From Ottowia thiooxydans DSM 14619 (GTDB taxonomy: Bacteria; Pseudomonadota; Gammaproteobacteria; Burkholderiales; Burkholderiaceae_C), in the NCBI RefSeq assembly GCF_000422885.1, contig NZ_AUGX01000001.1, forward strand, positions 621,238-685,237: a DNA stretch of 64,000 nt, given 5' to 3'. Of this stretch, positions 8,163-17,049 are shown one piece after another. A model generated the notes under the pieces. That model was not told the DNA's origin. It ran no database searches and worked only from the letters and a program-made list of their open reading frames with translations. The position numbers and the translations under genes were made by a program. How positions within the stretch are numbered: position 1 is the first letter of the stretch; the number at the start of each line of letters is the position of its first letter.

Positions 8163-8302
8163 GATGATTTCCTTGTAAGTTGCTGCTCCACCAGTAAAAG
8201 CTGGGCTGAACAGCTGAGGGATCGATCATCAAGGTTTACTCAGAATGAATAAATAGATGTAAATTGTCTTTATTTTTCCAAATACATCAACAATTAATCA
8301 TC

Positions 8303-9223
8303 ATGGACCGCTTCGATGCCCTGCAACTCTTTAGCAAGATCGTTGAGCTGGGCAGCTTCACAGAAGCTGCAAGCGTGCTCAATGTGCCGCGTGCAACCGC
8401 CACGCACACCATCAAGGCGCTAGAAAACCGGTTAGGAGCTCGGCTGCTGGATCGAACAACTCGCCAGGTAAAACCCACCTTGGATGGTCAAGCCTTCTAT
8501 GAGCGCAGCAAGCGTGTTCTGGCTGAGCTGGAAGATGCGGAGGCATCTCTGAGCACCCATGTCGCCAATCCTCGCGGAATATTGCGTTTGGATCTGCATG
8601 GTGCTCATGCAACGGCCATCATATTGCCGCGCATAGGCGAATTTCGGCAGCGCTACCCTTACATCGATATCGCCATCAGCAGCGGTGATCGGCTGGTTGA
8701 CCTGGTGAAAGAGGGTATTGACTGCGTGGTTCGAGCCGGCGAGCCACGCGACTCTTCGCTTGTGGTGAGAAGCTTGGCCAATATGCCGCAGATCATTTGT
8801 GCCAGCCCTGCATATCTGGCGCAAGCGGGCACGCCAATGCATCCTCAAGATTTAGCAGCGCACCAAGGCATCGGGTTTTTCTCCAGGGGAAGTGACAGCC
8901 GGTACCCTTTCTCAGTGACCCTGAACGGCCAAGTGACCGAGTTCAACGCGGCAGGCTGGATGTCAGTCAGTGACTCTGACTGCTACCTCAGTGCAGCACT
9001 CTCGGGATGTGGATTGATTCAATTGCCACGCTTTCGCCTGGAGGAGCATCTACAGGCGGGGCGCCTGGTTCAGGTTCTGGCGGAATGGCCATGCCCCCAG
9101 CTGCCCGTCTGCGCGCTCTATCCGTTTCACCGCCAACTCTCCCCCAGGGTACGCGTGTTCATCGATTGGGCAAGTGAGTTGTACCGTGAAAAATTTGGAG
9201 TCGATAAGCCCGGCGCAAAATGA
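8303..9223 (+). CDS. LysR-family transcriptional regulator
   Basis: The 306-residue product has the LysR winged helix at residues 1-60 (MDRFDALQLFSKIVELGSFT, then RATATHTIKALENRLGARLL) and a type 2 periplasmic-binding effector domain from about residue 88. The ATG at 8303 is chosen because LysR proteins of this subgroup begin MDRF close to the helix; a start 13 codons upstream is possible but adds nothing conserved. It is divergent from the SDR gene with a 140-base AT-rich intergenic region that should hold both promoters. It probably activates or represses the SDR gene; the inducer is unknown. Confidence 0.92.
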   Translation: MDRFDALQLFSKIVELGSFTEAASVLNVPRATATHTIKALENRLGARLLDRTTRQVKPTLDGQAFYERSKRVLAELEDAEASLSTHVANPRGILRLDLHGAHATAIILPRIGEFRQRYPYIDIAISSGDRLVDLVKEGIDCVVRAGEPRDSSLVVRSLANMPQIICASPAYLAQAGTPMHPQDLAAHQGIGFFSRGSDSRYPFSVTLNGQVTEFNAAGWMSVSDSDCYLSAALSGCGLIQLPRFRLEEHLQAGRLVQVLAEWPCPQLPVCALYPFHRQLSPRVRVFIDWASELYREKFGVDKPGAK

Positions 9224-9291
9224 CGTGCACCGGCCTACGCCGATGAGGTAAACCTTGATGCATGGGTTGCGTAAGCCCTCGCTCCCCTCAC

Positions 9292-10122
9292 TCAATCAGC
9301 AGATGGACGAAAGTGAGCGTTAAGTTCCGCGCCTGATGCCGCATGCGCGAATTCGTCAAATCGGCCTTCGTCTGCAATGGCGCGAGCTGCTCGAAGAAAC
9401 CCGCCCCAGGCGGCGCGTGCCAAGGCACCACCTACGCTCACGCGCCTAACGCCCATGGCTGCCACGTCCTGTAGCTTGAATTCGCTGGCAGAACCAATCA
9501 ACAGATTGACTGGTTTGGGATGCACGGCGGCCACCACGGCAGCAATGTGTTCCCGGCTGCGTATGCCGGGCGCATACAGGCAATCAGCACCAGCCTCCGC
9601 ATAGGCTCGCAGGCGCTGGATGGTGTCTTCAATGTCCGGGCGGCCCACAAAGAAATTCTCGGCGCGCCCAACCAGCAGGGTGTCTCCGCCCGTCTCATCT
9701 ATGGCCGAACGTGCCGCCTTGATGCGGGCAACCGCGTCGCCCAGCTCGCGTAGCGGGTTATGGGAATCTCCTGTCGCGTCCTCGATGGAGAGGCCTGCCA
9801 CACCGGTATCAATAGCCATACGCACGCTCTCTGCAACACCTTCCGGGGTTGCCGCAAAGCCGCTCTCAAAATCGGCATTCACTGGCAAGTCTGTGGCAGC
9901 AACCATCATGCGCATATGTTCAAGAACAAGGTCACGGGAAACCGCGCCATCGGCCTGTCCCTGAGACCACGCCATACCTGAACTGGTTGTAGCCAGAGCC
10001 TTGAAGCCCATGCCTTGCAACAACAGCGCACTGCCTGTGTCCCAGGGGTTGGGCAACACGAAGCAGCCTCTTTCGTGAAGCACCCTAAAGGCGGCACGCT
10101 TATCTTGAACTGTTTGTTTCAT
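9292..10122 (-). CDS. Isocitrate lyase / PEP mutase family protein
   Basis: The 276-residue product is a TIM-barrel member of the isocitrate lyase/phosphoenolpyruvate mutase superfamily. It has the N-terminal VLPNPWDTGSALLLQ, the metal-binding loop VNADFESGF near residue 80, GLSIEDATG near residue 115, and VGRAENFFVG. It lacks the KKCGH catalytic loop of true isocitrate lyase (compare aceA at 24306), so it is more likely a C-C or P-C bond enzyme such as oxaloacetate decarboxylase-like or a carboxyphosphonoenolpyruvate mutase-like lyase. It precedes an MFS gene on the same strand downstream (33 bases before its stop region), but a shared pathway is not evident. Confidence 0.85.
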   Translation of the reverse strand: MKQTVQDKRAAFRVLHERGCFVLPNPWDTGSALLLQGMGFKALATTSSGMAWSQGQADGAVSRDLVLEHMRMMVAATDLPVNADFESGFAATPEGVAESVRMAIDTGVAGLSIEDATGDSHNPLRELGDAVARIKAARSAIDETGGDTLLVGRAENFFVGRPDIEDTIQRLRAYAEAGADCLYAPGIRSREHIAAVVAAVHPKPVNLLIGSASEFKLQDVAAMGVRRVSVGGALARAAWGGFLRAARAIADEGRFDEFAHAASGAELNAHFRPSAD

Positions 10123-10155
10123 GACTTATCCAGTAAATGTCGTAACACCGATGAC

Positions 10156-11445
10156 CTAAGCTCGCTGGCGAGCAGCGCGCCCGGGGCCCAACCGACAGGC
10201 GAAGAAGCAAACCGCTGCCAAGAGCAATACCCCGTTTGCGACAGCGAAGAATACGACTGATTGCGCCCCGACTCCGGTATGACTATCTCCGCTCGATGCG
10301 GACAGTAGCAAACCAAATACCAGCGGCGCAAACGAATAGACGGCTTGCGAGATAGCTACGGTGGTGGCTACCACCCGAGGAACATCTTCTGCTGCGAAAT
10401 CGCTCTGGGCGATCAAGGGCGGCAGATACGAGCCATTTCCAAGACCCGAGCCGATCAATGCTGCCGCCAACAAAATCAGGAACACATGTCCGGAATCTGC
10501 GAACAGAAATGTTAACGCGCCAAAAGCTTGAATCGTATAGCTCGCGCCAGCTATGGCTCGTCGATCCCACCCGAGGGTTAGCAGATGGGCCGCCGCTGTG
10601 CGCCCCAACAATGCGCACACAGTGAGCCCGCCCATGACCAAACCGGCATATTGGGACCCCAAAGTCACTGCGAGCAGCGAAAACAGGTGCGCAAGCAGCC
10701 CCATATGACCAAATAGCCCAACAGCCATCCCAATAGCCAGCATCTGGAATGCACGGTCGCGCCACAACTGCCCACCGGGCAACGGCGGGCGCGATGAAGA
10801 GGCGAAGTGCTCCCCCACACAGGATTTGGAGAGGCCGTCGGATTGCTGGCCCAGATCCTGCGGTGTATGAATAAACACCAGGGCGCCAAGCGAAATGATC
10901 ACCACCACCATCACGACGCCAACCACCATGGCCGCCCCCGCAAACCCTTGCAAGGCAATCAGTGTGACCCAGAGCGGGGAGAAGAGCACGCCCCCGAAAG
11001 TGCCACCGTTATAGGCGATGGCCAATGCCCTGGGCCGGGTGCGCCTGTACCAAGGCGAAATGACGGCATTGACGGTAACCGAGCCCAGCGTCACCCAACC
11101 CATACCACTGCCCAATGCTGCAACGAACAGATGCCAGGGTTCGGACGCCACAGCCCATCCCCATACGCCGACTGAGGTGACCACCGCGCCAACGCTGATG
11201 ACGGTTGGCAACCCCCATCGGGCATAGAGCTTGGGCAGGTAAACCACCACGAGCGCGCCGCTCAGGAAGTGCAATGTCACAACCGCAGAGACGGTGCCGA
11301 GAGGCCATCCTGTGCGCTCCACCACCGCGTGCAGAAAAATCGGAGGGCCATAGAAACCGACACCCCATCCGAAGACGGCCAGCACGAAGGCAGCACGCAC
11401 GACCCACACACCAAAGAAGTCCGTCGACCCGAATACACGCATCAT
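10156..11445 (-). CDS. MFS transporter
   Basis: A 429-residue integral membrane protein with about twelve hydrophobic segments, beginning FFGVWVVRAAFVLAVFGWG. The loop between helices 2 and 3 reads YLPKLYARWGLPTV, an MFS-like cytoplasmic loop, and there is a polar central loop of about 35 residues (FIHTPQDLGQQSDGLSKSC). The overall pattern resembles the oxalate/formate or monocarboxylate-transporter-like MFS branch. It lies between the PEP-mutase-like gene and two GNAT genes on the same strand with short gaps. The substrate is unknown; small carboxylates are a reasonable guess only. Confidence 0.88.
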   Translation of the reverse strand: MMRVFGSTDFFGVWVVRAAFVLAVFGWGVGFYGPPIFLHAVVERTGWPLGTVSAVVTLHFLSGALVVVYLPKLYARWGLPTVISVGAVVTSVGVWGWAVASEPWHLFVAALGSGMGWVTLGSVTVNAVISPWYRRTRPRALAIAYNGGTFGGVLFSPLWVTLIALQGFAGAAMVVGVVMVVVIISLGALVFIHTPQDLGQQSDGLSKSCVGEHFASSSRPPLPGGQLWRDRAFQMLAIGMAVGLFGHMGLLAHLFSLLAVTLGSQYAGLVMGGLTVCALLGRTAAAHLLTLGWDRRAIAGASYTIQAFGALTFLFADSGHVFLILLAAALIGSGLGNGSYLPPLIAQSDFAAEDVPRVVATTVAISQAVYSFAPLVFGLLLSASSGDSHTGVGAQSVVFFAVANGVLLLAAVCFFACRLGPGRAARQRA

Positions 11446-11470
11446 TAGTCCGGGGGCAGCGAAGAATGCT

Positions 11471-11911
11471 TCACGCCATTAACTTTCGGTATTGGATGAA
11501 TCCGCTTTTGTCGGCGATGTTGTCGTAGAGCTTCATCGCGTCGGTATTGCTCTCGTGCGTGAGCCACCAAACGCGACTACCGCCCTGCACTTGAGCAACC
11601 GCGTAGACATGCTCGATCAGAGCTCGCCCTATGCCCTTGCCGCGCAGTACGGGCGTGGCAAACAGATCTTGCAAATAAACGTAGTCGCCCGAGGTCCAGC
11701 AACTGCGGTGAAAGATGTAATGGACCAGCCCCACCAGCACGCCATCCTGCTCGGCCACTGCACAGTACATTGGCTCCGCGGGGTCCATAAATCGCGCCCA
11801 GGTTTTTTGCGTAACCGGCTTGGCAATGATGGTTTTATAGAAGTCTTGGTAGGCCTGCCAAAGCGGTAGCCACTGCGCGTAGTCTTGCGCTTGCGCCAAT
11901 CGAATATTCAT
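11471..11911 (-). CDS. GNAT family N-acetyltransferase
   Basis: A 146-residue single-domain GNAT. The acetyl-CoA loop is seen as RGKGIGRALIEHVYAVA near residue 90, preceded by the beta-strand VYLQDLFATP, and followed by WWLTHESNTDAMKLYDNI, the usual GNAT motif B. The ATG at 11911 is preferred because GAGAGG lies 8 bases upstream; an ATG two codons earlier at 11917 is equally in frame. Members acetylate small amines, peptides or antibiotics; nothing here defines the substrate. It follows another GNAT gene (11958) by 46 bases on the same strand, so the two may be co-transcribed. Confidence 0.88.
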   Translation of the reverse strand: MNIRLAQAQDYAQWLPLWQAYQDFYKTIIAKPVTQKTWARFMDPAEPMYCAVAEQDGVLVGLVHYIFHRSCWTSGDYVYLQDLFATPVLRGKGIGRALIEHVYAVAQVQGGSRVWWLTHESNTDAMKLYDNIADKSGFIQYRKLMA

Positions 11912-11957
11912 GGGCATCTTCCTCTCAATGTGTTGATTCTTTACCGTGCCGTGGGGC

Positions 11958-12686
11958 TCATGCGAGCAGGTTAGACGCCAAACGCTGCCGGATATCCACC
12001 AGCGACATGCGCTGACTGCCATCAGGCTCAAAGTTGCCAGGCGAGAGCCAGGACTCCATCGCAGCTTTGATGCCCGGCCACTCGCTGTTGACAATTGAGA
12101 ACCACGCCGTGTCTCGTGAACGGCCCTTGTAGACCACTGCCTGGCGGAAGATGCCTTCAAAAGTGAAGCCGTAACGCAACGCCGCGCTGCGCGAAGGTGC
12201 GTTCAAGCTATCGCACTTCCACTCAAAGCGGCGGTAGCCGAGCGTAGTAAACGCCAGCTTCATCAGCAGGTATTGCGCTTCAGTCGCCGCAGGCGTGCGC
12301 TGCACCAGAGGCGAATAGTTGATGTTCCCCACTTCGATCACACCATGCGCGGGATCAATCCGCATCAGAGATAGAAAACCAACAGCGCGCTGAGTTTTAC
12401 CGTCCACCACGGCAAAAAACAGGGGGTCATCGCTGGTTTCCAGCTTCTCCAGATAGACATTGAACTCTTCGCAACGAGTGAAAGGCTCTGCAAACAGGTA
12501 CGTCCAAGCACGCCCGTCTAACGCAGTGGTATTGGCAGCAAACAAATCAGCACCGTGGCGCTTTGCATTGATAGGTTCTAAACGGCAGAAGTGACCTTCT
12601 ATGGTTGCGCGCGGTGGCAATCGCCGGGGTGTCCATTCCGAGACTGGATCGCCGATGGGTTGGCCGTAGTCGTTGAGGCGTGTCAT
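11958..12686 (-). CDS. GNAT family N-acetyltransferase (RimJ/RimL-like)
   Basis: A 242-residue protein with the features of the RimJ/RimL-type GNAT group: FCRLEPINAKRHGADLF near residue 35, FAVVDGKTQRAVGFLSLM near residue 92, GVIEVGNINYSP near 115, and the C-terminal RFEWKCDSLNAPSRSAALR with YGFTFEGIFRQAVVYKGR, all diagnostic of this branch. I use the ATG at 12686 (MTRLNDYGQP); a GTG at 12716 would add ten residues. Relatives are annotated as small-molecule or protein N-terminal acetyltransferases. No functional context beyond the adjacent GNAT gene. Confidence 0.88.
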   Translation of the reverse strand: MTRLNDYGQPIGDPVSEWTPRRLPPRATIEGHFCRLEPINAKRHGADLFAANTTALDGRAWTYLFAEPFTRCEEFNVYLEKLETSDDPLFFAVVDGKTQRAVGFLSLMRIDPAHGVIEVGNINYSPLVQRTPAATEAQYLLMKLAFTTLGYRRFEWKCDSLNAPSRSAALRYGFTFEGIFRQAVVYKGRSRDTAWFSIVNSEWPGIKAAMESWLSPGNFEPDGSQRMSLVDIRQRLASNLLA

Positions 12687-12806
12687 GAGGGCTTTCGGAA
12701 AGGGCAATGGACTCACCGCATAGAAGCGCTGGCGTTAAACAGCCTGCTAACGTGCAGACTGTTTTTCTCCTCTTTTCTATTAGTGGCTATGGGTATTGAC
12801 TATTAG

Positions 12807-15221
12807 CTACTGGGACGGTTGCAAAAGAATGCGCACCCTGGCCTGCTTTTCAACGGCCTTGCGCGTGTACAGCAACGGCACATAACGTCCTGCCTCCCAA
12901 TCAGACACCATGTCCCGGTAGTGAGGACTGGCCGGATCGCCTGATTGCCCGGGCGTGTTGATCACGCGTGATTTGTCCCAGCCTCCAACATCAAGCACCA
13001 TCCGGAACGATGGCCCGGTCATGAGCCTGAAGTCGCTACGGCGGTACACAGACGAATTGACGCTGAACTCGTCTCCCGATTTAGGTACTGGCCCGACGCT
13101 TGCCTGGACGTTCTTGTCTAGTAGATTTTCCAGCGGGTGAGAGAACAGCGCATGGTGCAGCTTCCCCCACTGCCAGGAATCTGGGTTGCTGCCGAGCAAT
13201 TTGCTGCTATCTGCCATCGCTGCCTTCAGGCTATCCAAGAGAATGCGGTCGCGCTCAGATTTCGGGTCAACCCCCAATCGTTCGTCAGGCTGCAGCAGTA
13301 AACCTAGAATGACCCGCGAGTCACCCTCTCCAAGCAAAGCTTTTTTGTCCTGCGGCGCAAGGCGGTCCAGGATGGCCGTCTTGAGGTGCCGAGAGAACCA
13401 CACTTCGTACAGAACAGCGGCGGATGACTCCTTAGTCACGTTCAGATCCCACCCGTTCAGCATTCGCAACGCATTGACGACGGCACCGTCATCGCTCTTG
13501 AGTGGGCGCAGCAACTCCGTAAGCTGGCGCGCATGTACTGAGTACACATCGGTCTGCAACTTCATGGAGTCGCTCACGCTAGTCTTCCCAGGGTGATTTA
13601 GAACCTCCGTGATGCGGGTTATGCGTGCTGGGTCTGCCCATTCAAATCCAATCTTCTTGTCTGCTGGGTAGGCCTTCGGCAAGGTGTTGTTGTTCGCCGT
13701 GGCAACCCAGCCACGTGATGGATTGAATTCGCGTGGAAGTTCATCGTTGTGGCGATAACCTGCCCATTCATAACGGCCATCACCTGGTACGGGCATAAGA
13801 CCATCCCAATTCGGACGAATGGGAATCAAACCCCCAGGTACCCAGCCCACATTGCCAGCCGTATCGGCATAGACCTGATTTTCTGAAGGAGCCCCCCAGC
13901 GATTCATGGCTGCGGTGAACTGATCCCAGTTTTGTGCCCGCATGAAATCGACACTGCCGAAATAGGGCGCCATGCCTTGATCAAGCCAGGCCACTCGCAA
14001 TGCGTAGGCACGCCCGGTAGCGGGGTCTTCGTGCACAACCGGGCCATGCCGCGTGAATTTGAGTTCAACCACCCGATCAGGTGCGCCTTTGACGGCGACT
14101 GACTCTTTGACCACCGTCATTGGCTCCCATCGGTCGCGGTAGCGGTACTCGTTTCTGTTTTGCGGATTGGTCTCGTAAAAATACACATCCTCTTGATCTG
14201 CGCGGAATATGGTCAAACCGAATGCAATGCGCCCGTTGTGTCCGATCGAGACACCCGGCAGAAATGGCTCGCCGGCACCGATCACATCCATGCCCGGTGC
14301 GGACACGTGGGCAATGTACCGAAGCGAAGGCGAGGAATAGGCACGGTGGGGATCATTGGCCAGAATTGGCCGGCCAGACTTGGTGCGTGAGGCAGAAATC
14401 GCCCAGTTATTGCTTCCCGTACCCTGCTCCATGCGCTCGGTGCTTGCCAACATCTCGTCAATATCGGGCAACTGCGCTTGGGCCACGGACTCTTTGCTGA
14501 ACTTGATTTCTGCCGTCGCAAGCGCATAGGCGCCCATGACTTTGGGGTCGATGGTGCAGGGGTCAAGCCCTTCAGGGATGGCCGCGCGCCATGGCGGCTG
14601 TAGGCCGCTTCGCAGCTCATCCACGCCTACGTCGCCGTTGCAAGCGACCCGGGACCTTGCAATCTCGCTCGTGGCGTTGCGCGTCAATCCGTGCGCGCGG
14701 ATGCGCACAATGTCTTCGGCGGTCCACAGAGCGGGCTGGTATCCCAATTGCTTGAACTCCGCTGGCAAAAGCTCTGGGTGTTTCTGAGTTTCGCGAATGT
14801 AGGCGTTCACACCGCTGGCGAAGGCTTCTGCAATTCTCTTGGCATCCGATCCGTAAGCGAGCCATTCCCGGTACATGTCGCCACGGTAGAGAAACAATCG
14901 CGCGGCCCGGTCATGCTCTGTATATGACGGACCGAAGGTCTTGGCCAGCTCGCCCAAACCGCGTTTTCGCCAGAAGTCAATTTGCCAAAGCCTATCGCGT
15001 GCGGCATTGAATCCCTGGACAAAAAACGCATCATCCTGGCTCTTCGCGTAGATATGCGGAATGCCCCACTTGTCAACAATGATCTCCGCTTGTTCTCGTA
15101 GACCAGGCAGTTGATACGCGGTCGGCTCCTTGGCGATGGCGGCACCGGTTTGGGCGCACAACAGCGTCATCGCAAATTTCATGGCCGTCACGCGCATGGC
15201 CCGTTTGATTGCATTTTTCAA
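12807..15221 (-). CDS. Penicillin acylase family protein (possible AHL acylase)
   Basis: An N-terminal-nucleophile hydrolase of about 804 residues. An exported precursor is indicated by the N-terminal hydrophobic stretch (MKFAMTLLCAQTGAAIA). An alpha-subunit region (residues about 35-240) is followed by the autocleavage site TG|SNNWAISA with the nucleophile at about S270, then a beta subunit with NDPHRAYSSPS, HNGRIAFGLT and TANNNTLP. I choose a TTG start at 15221: AGGAG lies 8 bases upstream and no ATG in the region has a comparable site. Family members cleave the amide of penicillins or acyl-homoserine lactones; the multifunctional MacQ acylase of Acidovorax is a relevant precedent. Divergent from a MocR regulator with a shared 91-base promoter region. 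Confidence 0.88.
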   Translation of the reverse strand: MKNAIKRAMRVTAMKFAMTLLCAQTGAAIAKEPTAYQLPGLREQAEIIVDKWGIPHIYAKSQDDAFFVQGFNAARDRLWQIDFWRKRGLGELAKTFGPSYTEHDRAARLFLYRGDMYREWLAYGSDAKRIAEAFASGVNAYIRETQKHPELLPAEFKQLGYQPALWTAEDIVRIRAHGLTRNATSEIARSRVACNGDVGVDELRSGLQPPWRAAIPEGLDPCTIDPKVMGAYALATAEIKFSKESVAQAQLPDIDEMLASTERMEQGTGSNNWAISASRTKSGRPILANDPHRAYSSPSLRYIAHVSAPGMDVIGAGEPFLPGVSIGHNGRIAFGLTIFRADQEDVYFYETNPQNRNEYRYRDRWEPMTVVKESVAVKGAPDRVVELKFTRHGPVVHEDPATGRAYALRVAWLDQGMAPYFGSVDFMRAQNWDQFTAAMNRWGAPSENQVYADTAGNVGWVPGGLIPIRPNWDGLMPVPGDGRYEWAGYRHNDELPREFNPSRGWVATANNNTLPKAYPADKKIGFEWADPARITRITEVLNHPGKTSVSDSMKLQTDVYSVHARQLTELLRPLKSDDGAVVNALRMLNGWDLNVTKESSAAVLYEVWFSRHLKTAILDRLAPQDKKALLGEGDSRVILGLLLQPDERLGVDPKSERDRILLDSLKAAMADSSKLLGSNPDSWQWGKLHHALFSHPLENLLDKNVQASVGPVPKSGDEFSVNSSVYRRSDFRLMTGPSFRMVLDVGGWDKSRVINTPGQSGDPASPHYRDMVSDWEAGRYVPLLYTRKAVEKQARVRILLQPSQ

Positions 15222-15259
15222 AGCTTCGTCTCCTGTTTGAAAGCAAAGCATAGGAAATT

Positions 15260-15285
15260 TGTGGCATGGTATAAAGCTCCACAAT
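15260..15285. promoter_or_regulatory. Candidate operator between acylase and MocR genes
   Basis: TTGTGG-N14-CCACAA forms a 26-base dyad in the 91-base divergent region between the acylase and the MocR regulator. The motif CATGGT...CCAC within it recurs as CATGGTGCCAC just downstream, so a direct-repeat reading (usual for MocR/PdxR sites) is also possible. Either way it is a likely regulator-binding site for both promoters. Confidence 0.4.
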
Positions 15286-15312
15286 CTCTATTTTTCATGG
15301 TGCCACGACGCG

Positions 15313-16779
15313 ATGAAAACACCTTCGTCATCGTCTTTACTCGCACTGCTGGAGGCCCCGCTGGACCGGGTCAGCGCCGAGCCCCTGCAGCGCCAACTAT
15401 GTCGCCGCATCAAGGACGCCATCGTGGCAGGAGACCTGCCTGCGGGACTGCGTCTGCCCGCCACACGGGCGCTGGCACAGGAGTTGGTCATCTCGCGCAA
15501 CACGGCCAGCATGGCTTACGAGCATCTGCTGGCTGAAGGGTATGTGGTGGCAGACCGACAGGGCACCGTGGTGGCAGAGCTGCGCACACACGCCCACACC
15601 CGCACTAATGCAAGCTCACCCCCCTCCCCTCGCTTGGCCTCCCGTCTTGCCAGCCTGCGCCCTAGCCCCGCGACGACGGCCGACTGCACCGCCCTGCGCC
15701 CTGGCGTGCCCGCGCTTACCCAGTTTCCGCAAGCACATTGGCGCTTGGCGCTCGCCTATGCCGCCCGCTCGGCCACTCCCAACACACTCAATTACGGTGA
15801 CCCTTTAGGCGAGCTAGCCTTGCGCGCCGCCATTGCCAGCCATTTGGCGGTCACCCGTGGCGTGCATTGCACGGCGGAGCAGGTGGTGGTGACCGAAGGC
15901 GCGCAGGAAGCGCTGAACCTGTGTGTGCGCCTCATCACCAACCCCGGCGACACCGCGTGGGTGGAAGACCCCGGCTACCGAGGAGGCAAATCGGCTTTGC
16001 AAGCGGGGGACCTGCGCGTGCTGCCCAAACGCGTGGACGCAGAGGGCTTGTACTTCACCGCCACCGACTGGCGCACCGAGCAACCCCGGCTTATCTACAC
16101 CACACCATCTCACCAGTACCCGTTGGGCACCGTCATGTCTGTAGCGCGCAGATTGGCATTGATGGCCGCCGCGCAGGCTCACGGTGCGTGGATTATTGAG
16201 GACGACTACGACAGCGAATTTCGCCACAGTGGCGAACCCATCAGGGCGATGCAGGGCTTGGTGTCAGATGCGCCGGTACTCTACGTGGGCACGTTTTCCA
16301 AAACCATGTTTCCGTCCCTGCGGCTCGGCTTCCTGGTGCTTCCCGAGCGCATGCAGCCCTTGTTGCAGCAACCACTGCGCGAGCTACTGCGCGGCGGCCA
16401 CAGCCACGAGCAACTGGCCATGGCCCGCTTCATGGAGGCGGGCCATTTTGTGCGTCACCTGGCCCGCATGCGCCGCCTCTATCGCGAGCGTCAGCAAGCC
16501 CTGCGCAGCGCACTAGGCCAGCATCTGGGTGTGCCGCACAGCATTGAAGGTGGGCGCAGCGGCCTGCACCTATGCGTGCGTTTTTCTGCGAACTACGCCG
16601 ATGTGGCCGTGGTCGAAGCCGCGCAGCGCTACGGCATGGCTCCGCAAGCCTTATCCGGCTTCGCGCTGGAGCCGCAGACACAAGACAATGGGCTCGTTCT
16701 GGGCTACGGCAACACACCCGTGGAAACCATGGGGCCACTGGTGAAGAAGCTGGGGAAGATTTTGAAAGGCTTGGCCTAA
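15313..16779 (+). CDS. MocR/PdxR-type regulator (GntR HTH fused to aminotransferase domain)
   Basis: The 488-residue product has an N-terminal GntR-type winged helix (about residues 20-85: LQRQLCRRIKDAIVAGDLPA, then LAQELVISRNTASMAYEHLL) joined to a fold-type I aminotransferase domain with a GALR-type YGDPLGELALRAAIASHL, YTTPSHQYPLGTVMS and the PLP lysine in YVGTFSKTMFPSLRLGF. MocR proteins bind PLP or PLP-amino-acid adducts and regulate transcription, not transamination. The ATG at 15313 puts the helix at the usual distance from the N-terminus. Divergent from the penicillin-acylase gene, it is a probable regulator of it; PLP-dependent control of an acylase would be unusual. Confidence 0.93.
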   Translation: MKTPSSSSLLALLEAPLDRVSAEPLQRQLCRRIKDAIVAGDLPAGLRLPATRALAQELVISRNTASMAYEHLLAEGYVVADRQGTVVAELRTHAHTRTNASSPPSPRLASRLASLRPSPATTADCTALRPGVPALTQFPQAHWRLALAYAARSATPNTLNYGDPLGELALRAAIASHLAVTRGVHCTAEQVVVTEGAQEALNLCVRLITNPGDTAWVEDPGYRGGKSALQAGDLRVLPKRVDAEGLYFTATDWRTEQPRLIYTTPSHQYPLGTVMSVARRLALMAAAQAHGAWIIEDDYDSEFRHSGEPIRAMQGLVSDAPVLYVGTFSKTMFPSLRLGFLVLPERMQPLLQQPLRELLRGGHSHEQLAMARFMEAGHFVRHLARMRRLYRERQQALRSALGQHLGVPHSIEGGRSGLHLCVRFSANYADVAVVEAAQRYGMAPQALSGFALEPQTQDNGLVLGYGNTPVETMGPLVKKLGKILKGLA

Positions 16780-17049
16780 GATTAATCTTGGTGGTCGAAT
16801 GTGAGTTGGCCTAGCCGGGAATTCACGAAGGCAACATGTCCCGGTACGACTTGACCGGTAAGGAGAAATTCACCACGATCATGCCGTCGACTGCGTGGTT
16901 AGGGCGCTCGGCTTCGTGTCCTTCAGGGTGTAATTGGCGGCACTACCCACCACTGGCACCTGGCCGCAATACGGGTCGATGGGCTAATCCTGATGGTGTA
17001 ACCGTCAGACTCTGAGCGGACCATCCAGGTCCCTCCAGGGACAGTTCTT
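16780..17049. other. Intergenic stretch, possible decayed coding remnant
   Basis: No intact gene. A 58-codon reading from the ATG at 16836 starts MSRYDLTG, which resembles the N-terminus of IS5-type transposases, but nothing after it supports a transposase and there are no obvious terminal repeats. It separates the convergent MocR and 2-hydroxyacid oxidase genes. I treat it as non-coding. Confidence 0.3.

Noticed and set aside
16836-17012. IS5-type transposase remnant (MSRYDLTG start)
   Set aside because: Only a 6-8 residue resemblance; no further transposase motif or terminal inverted repeat was found.
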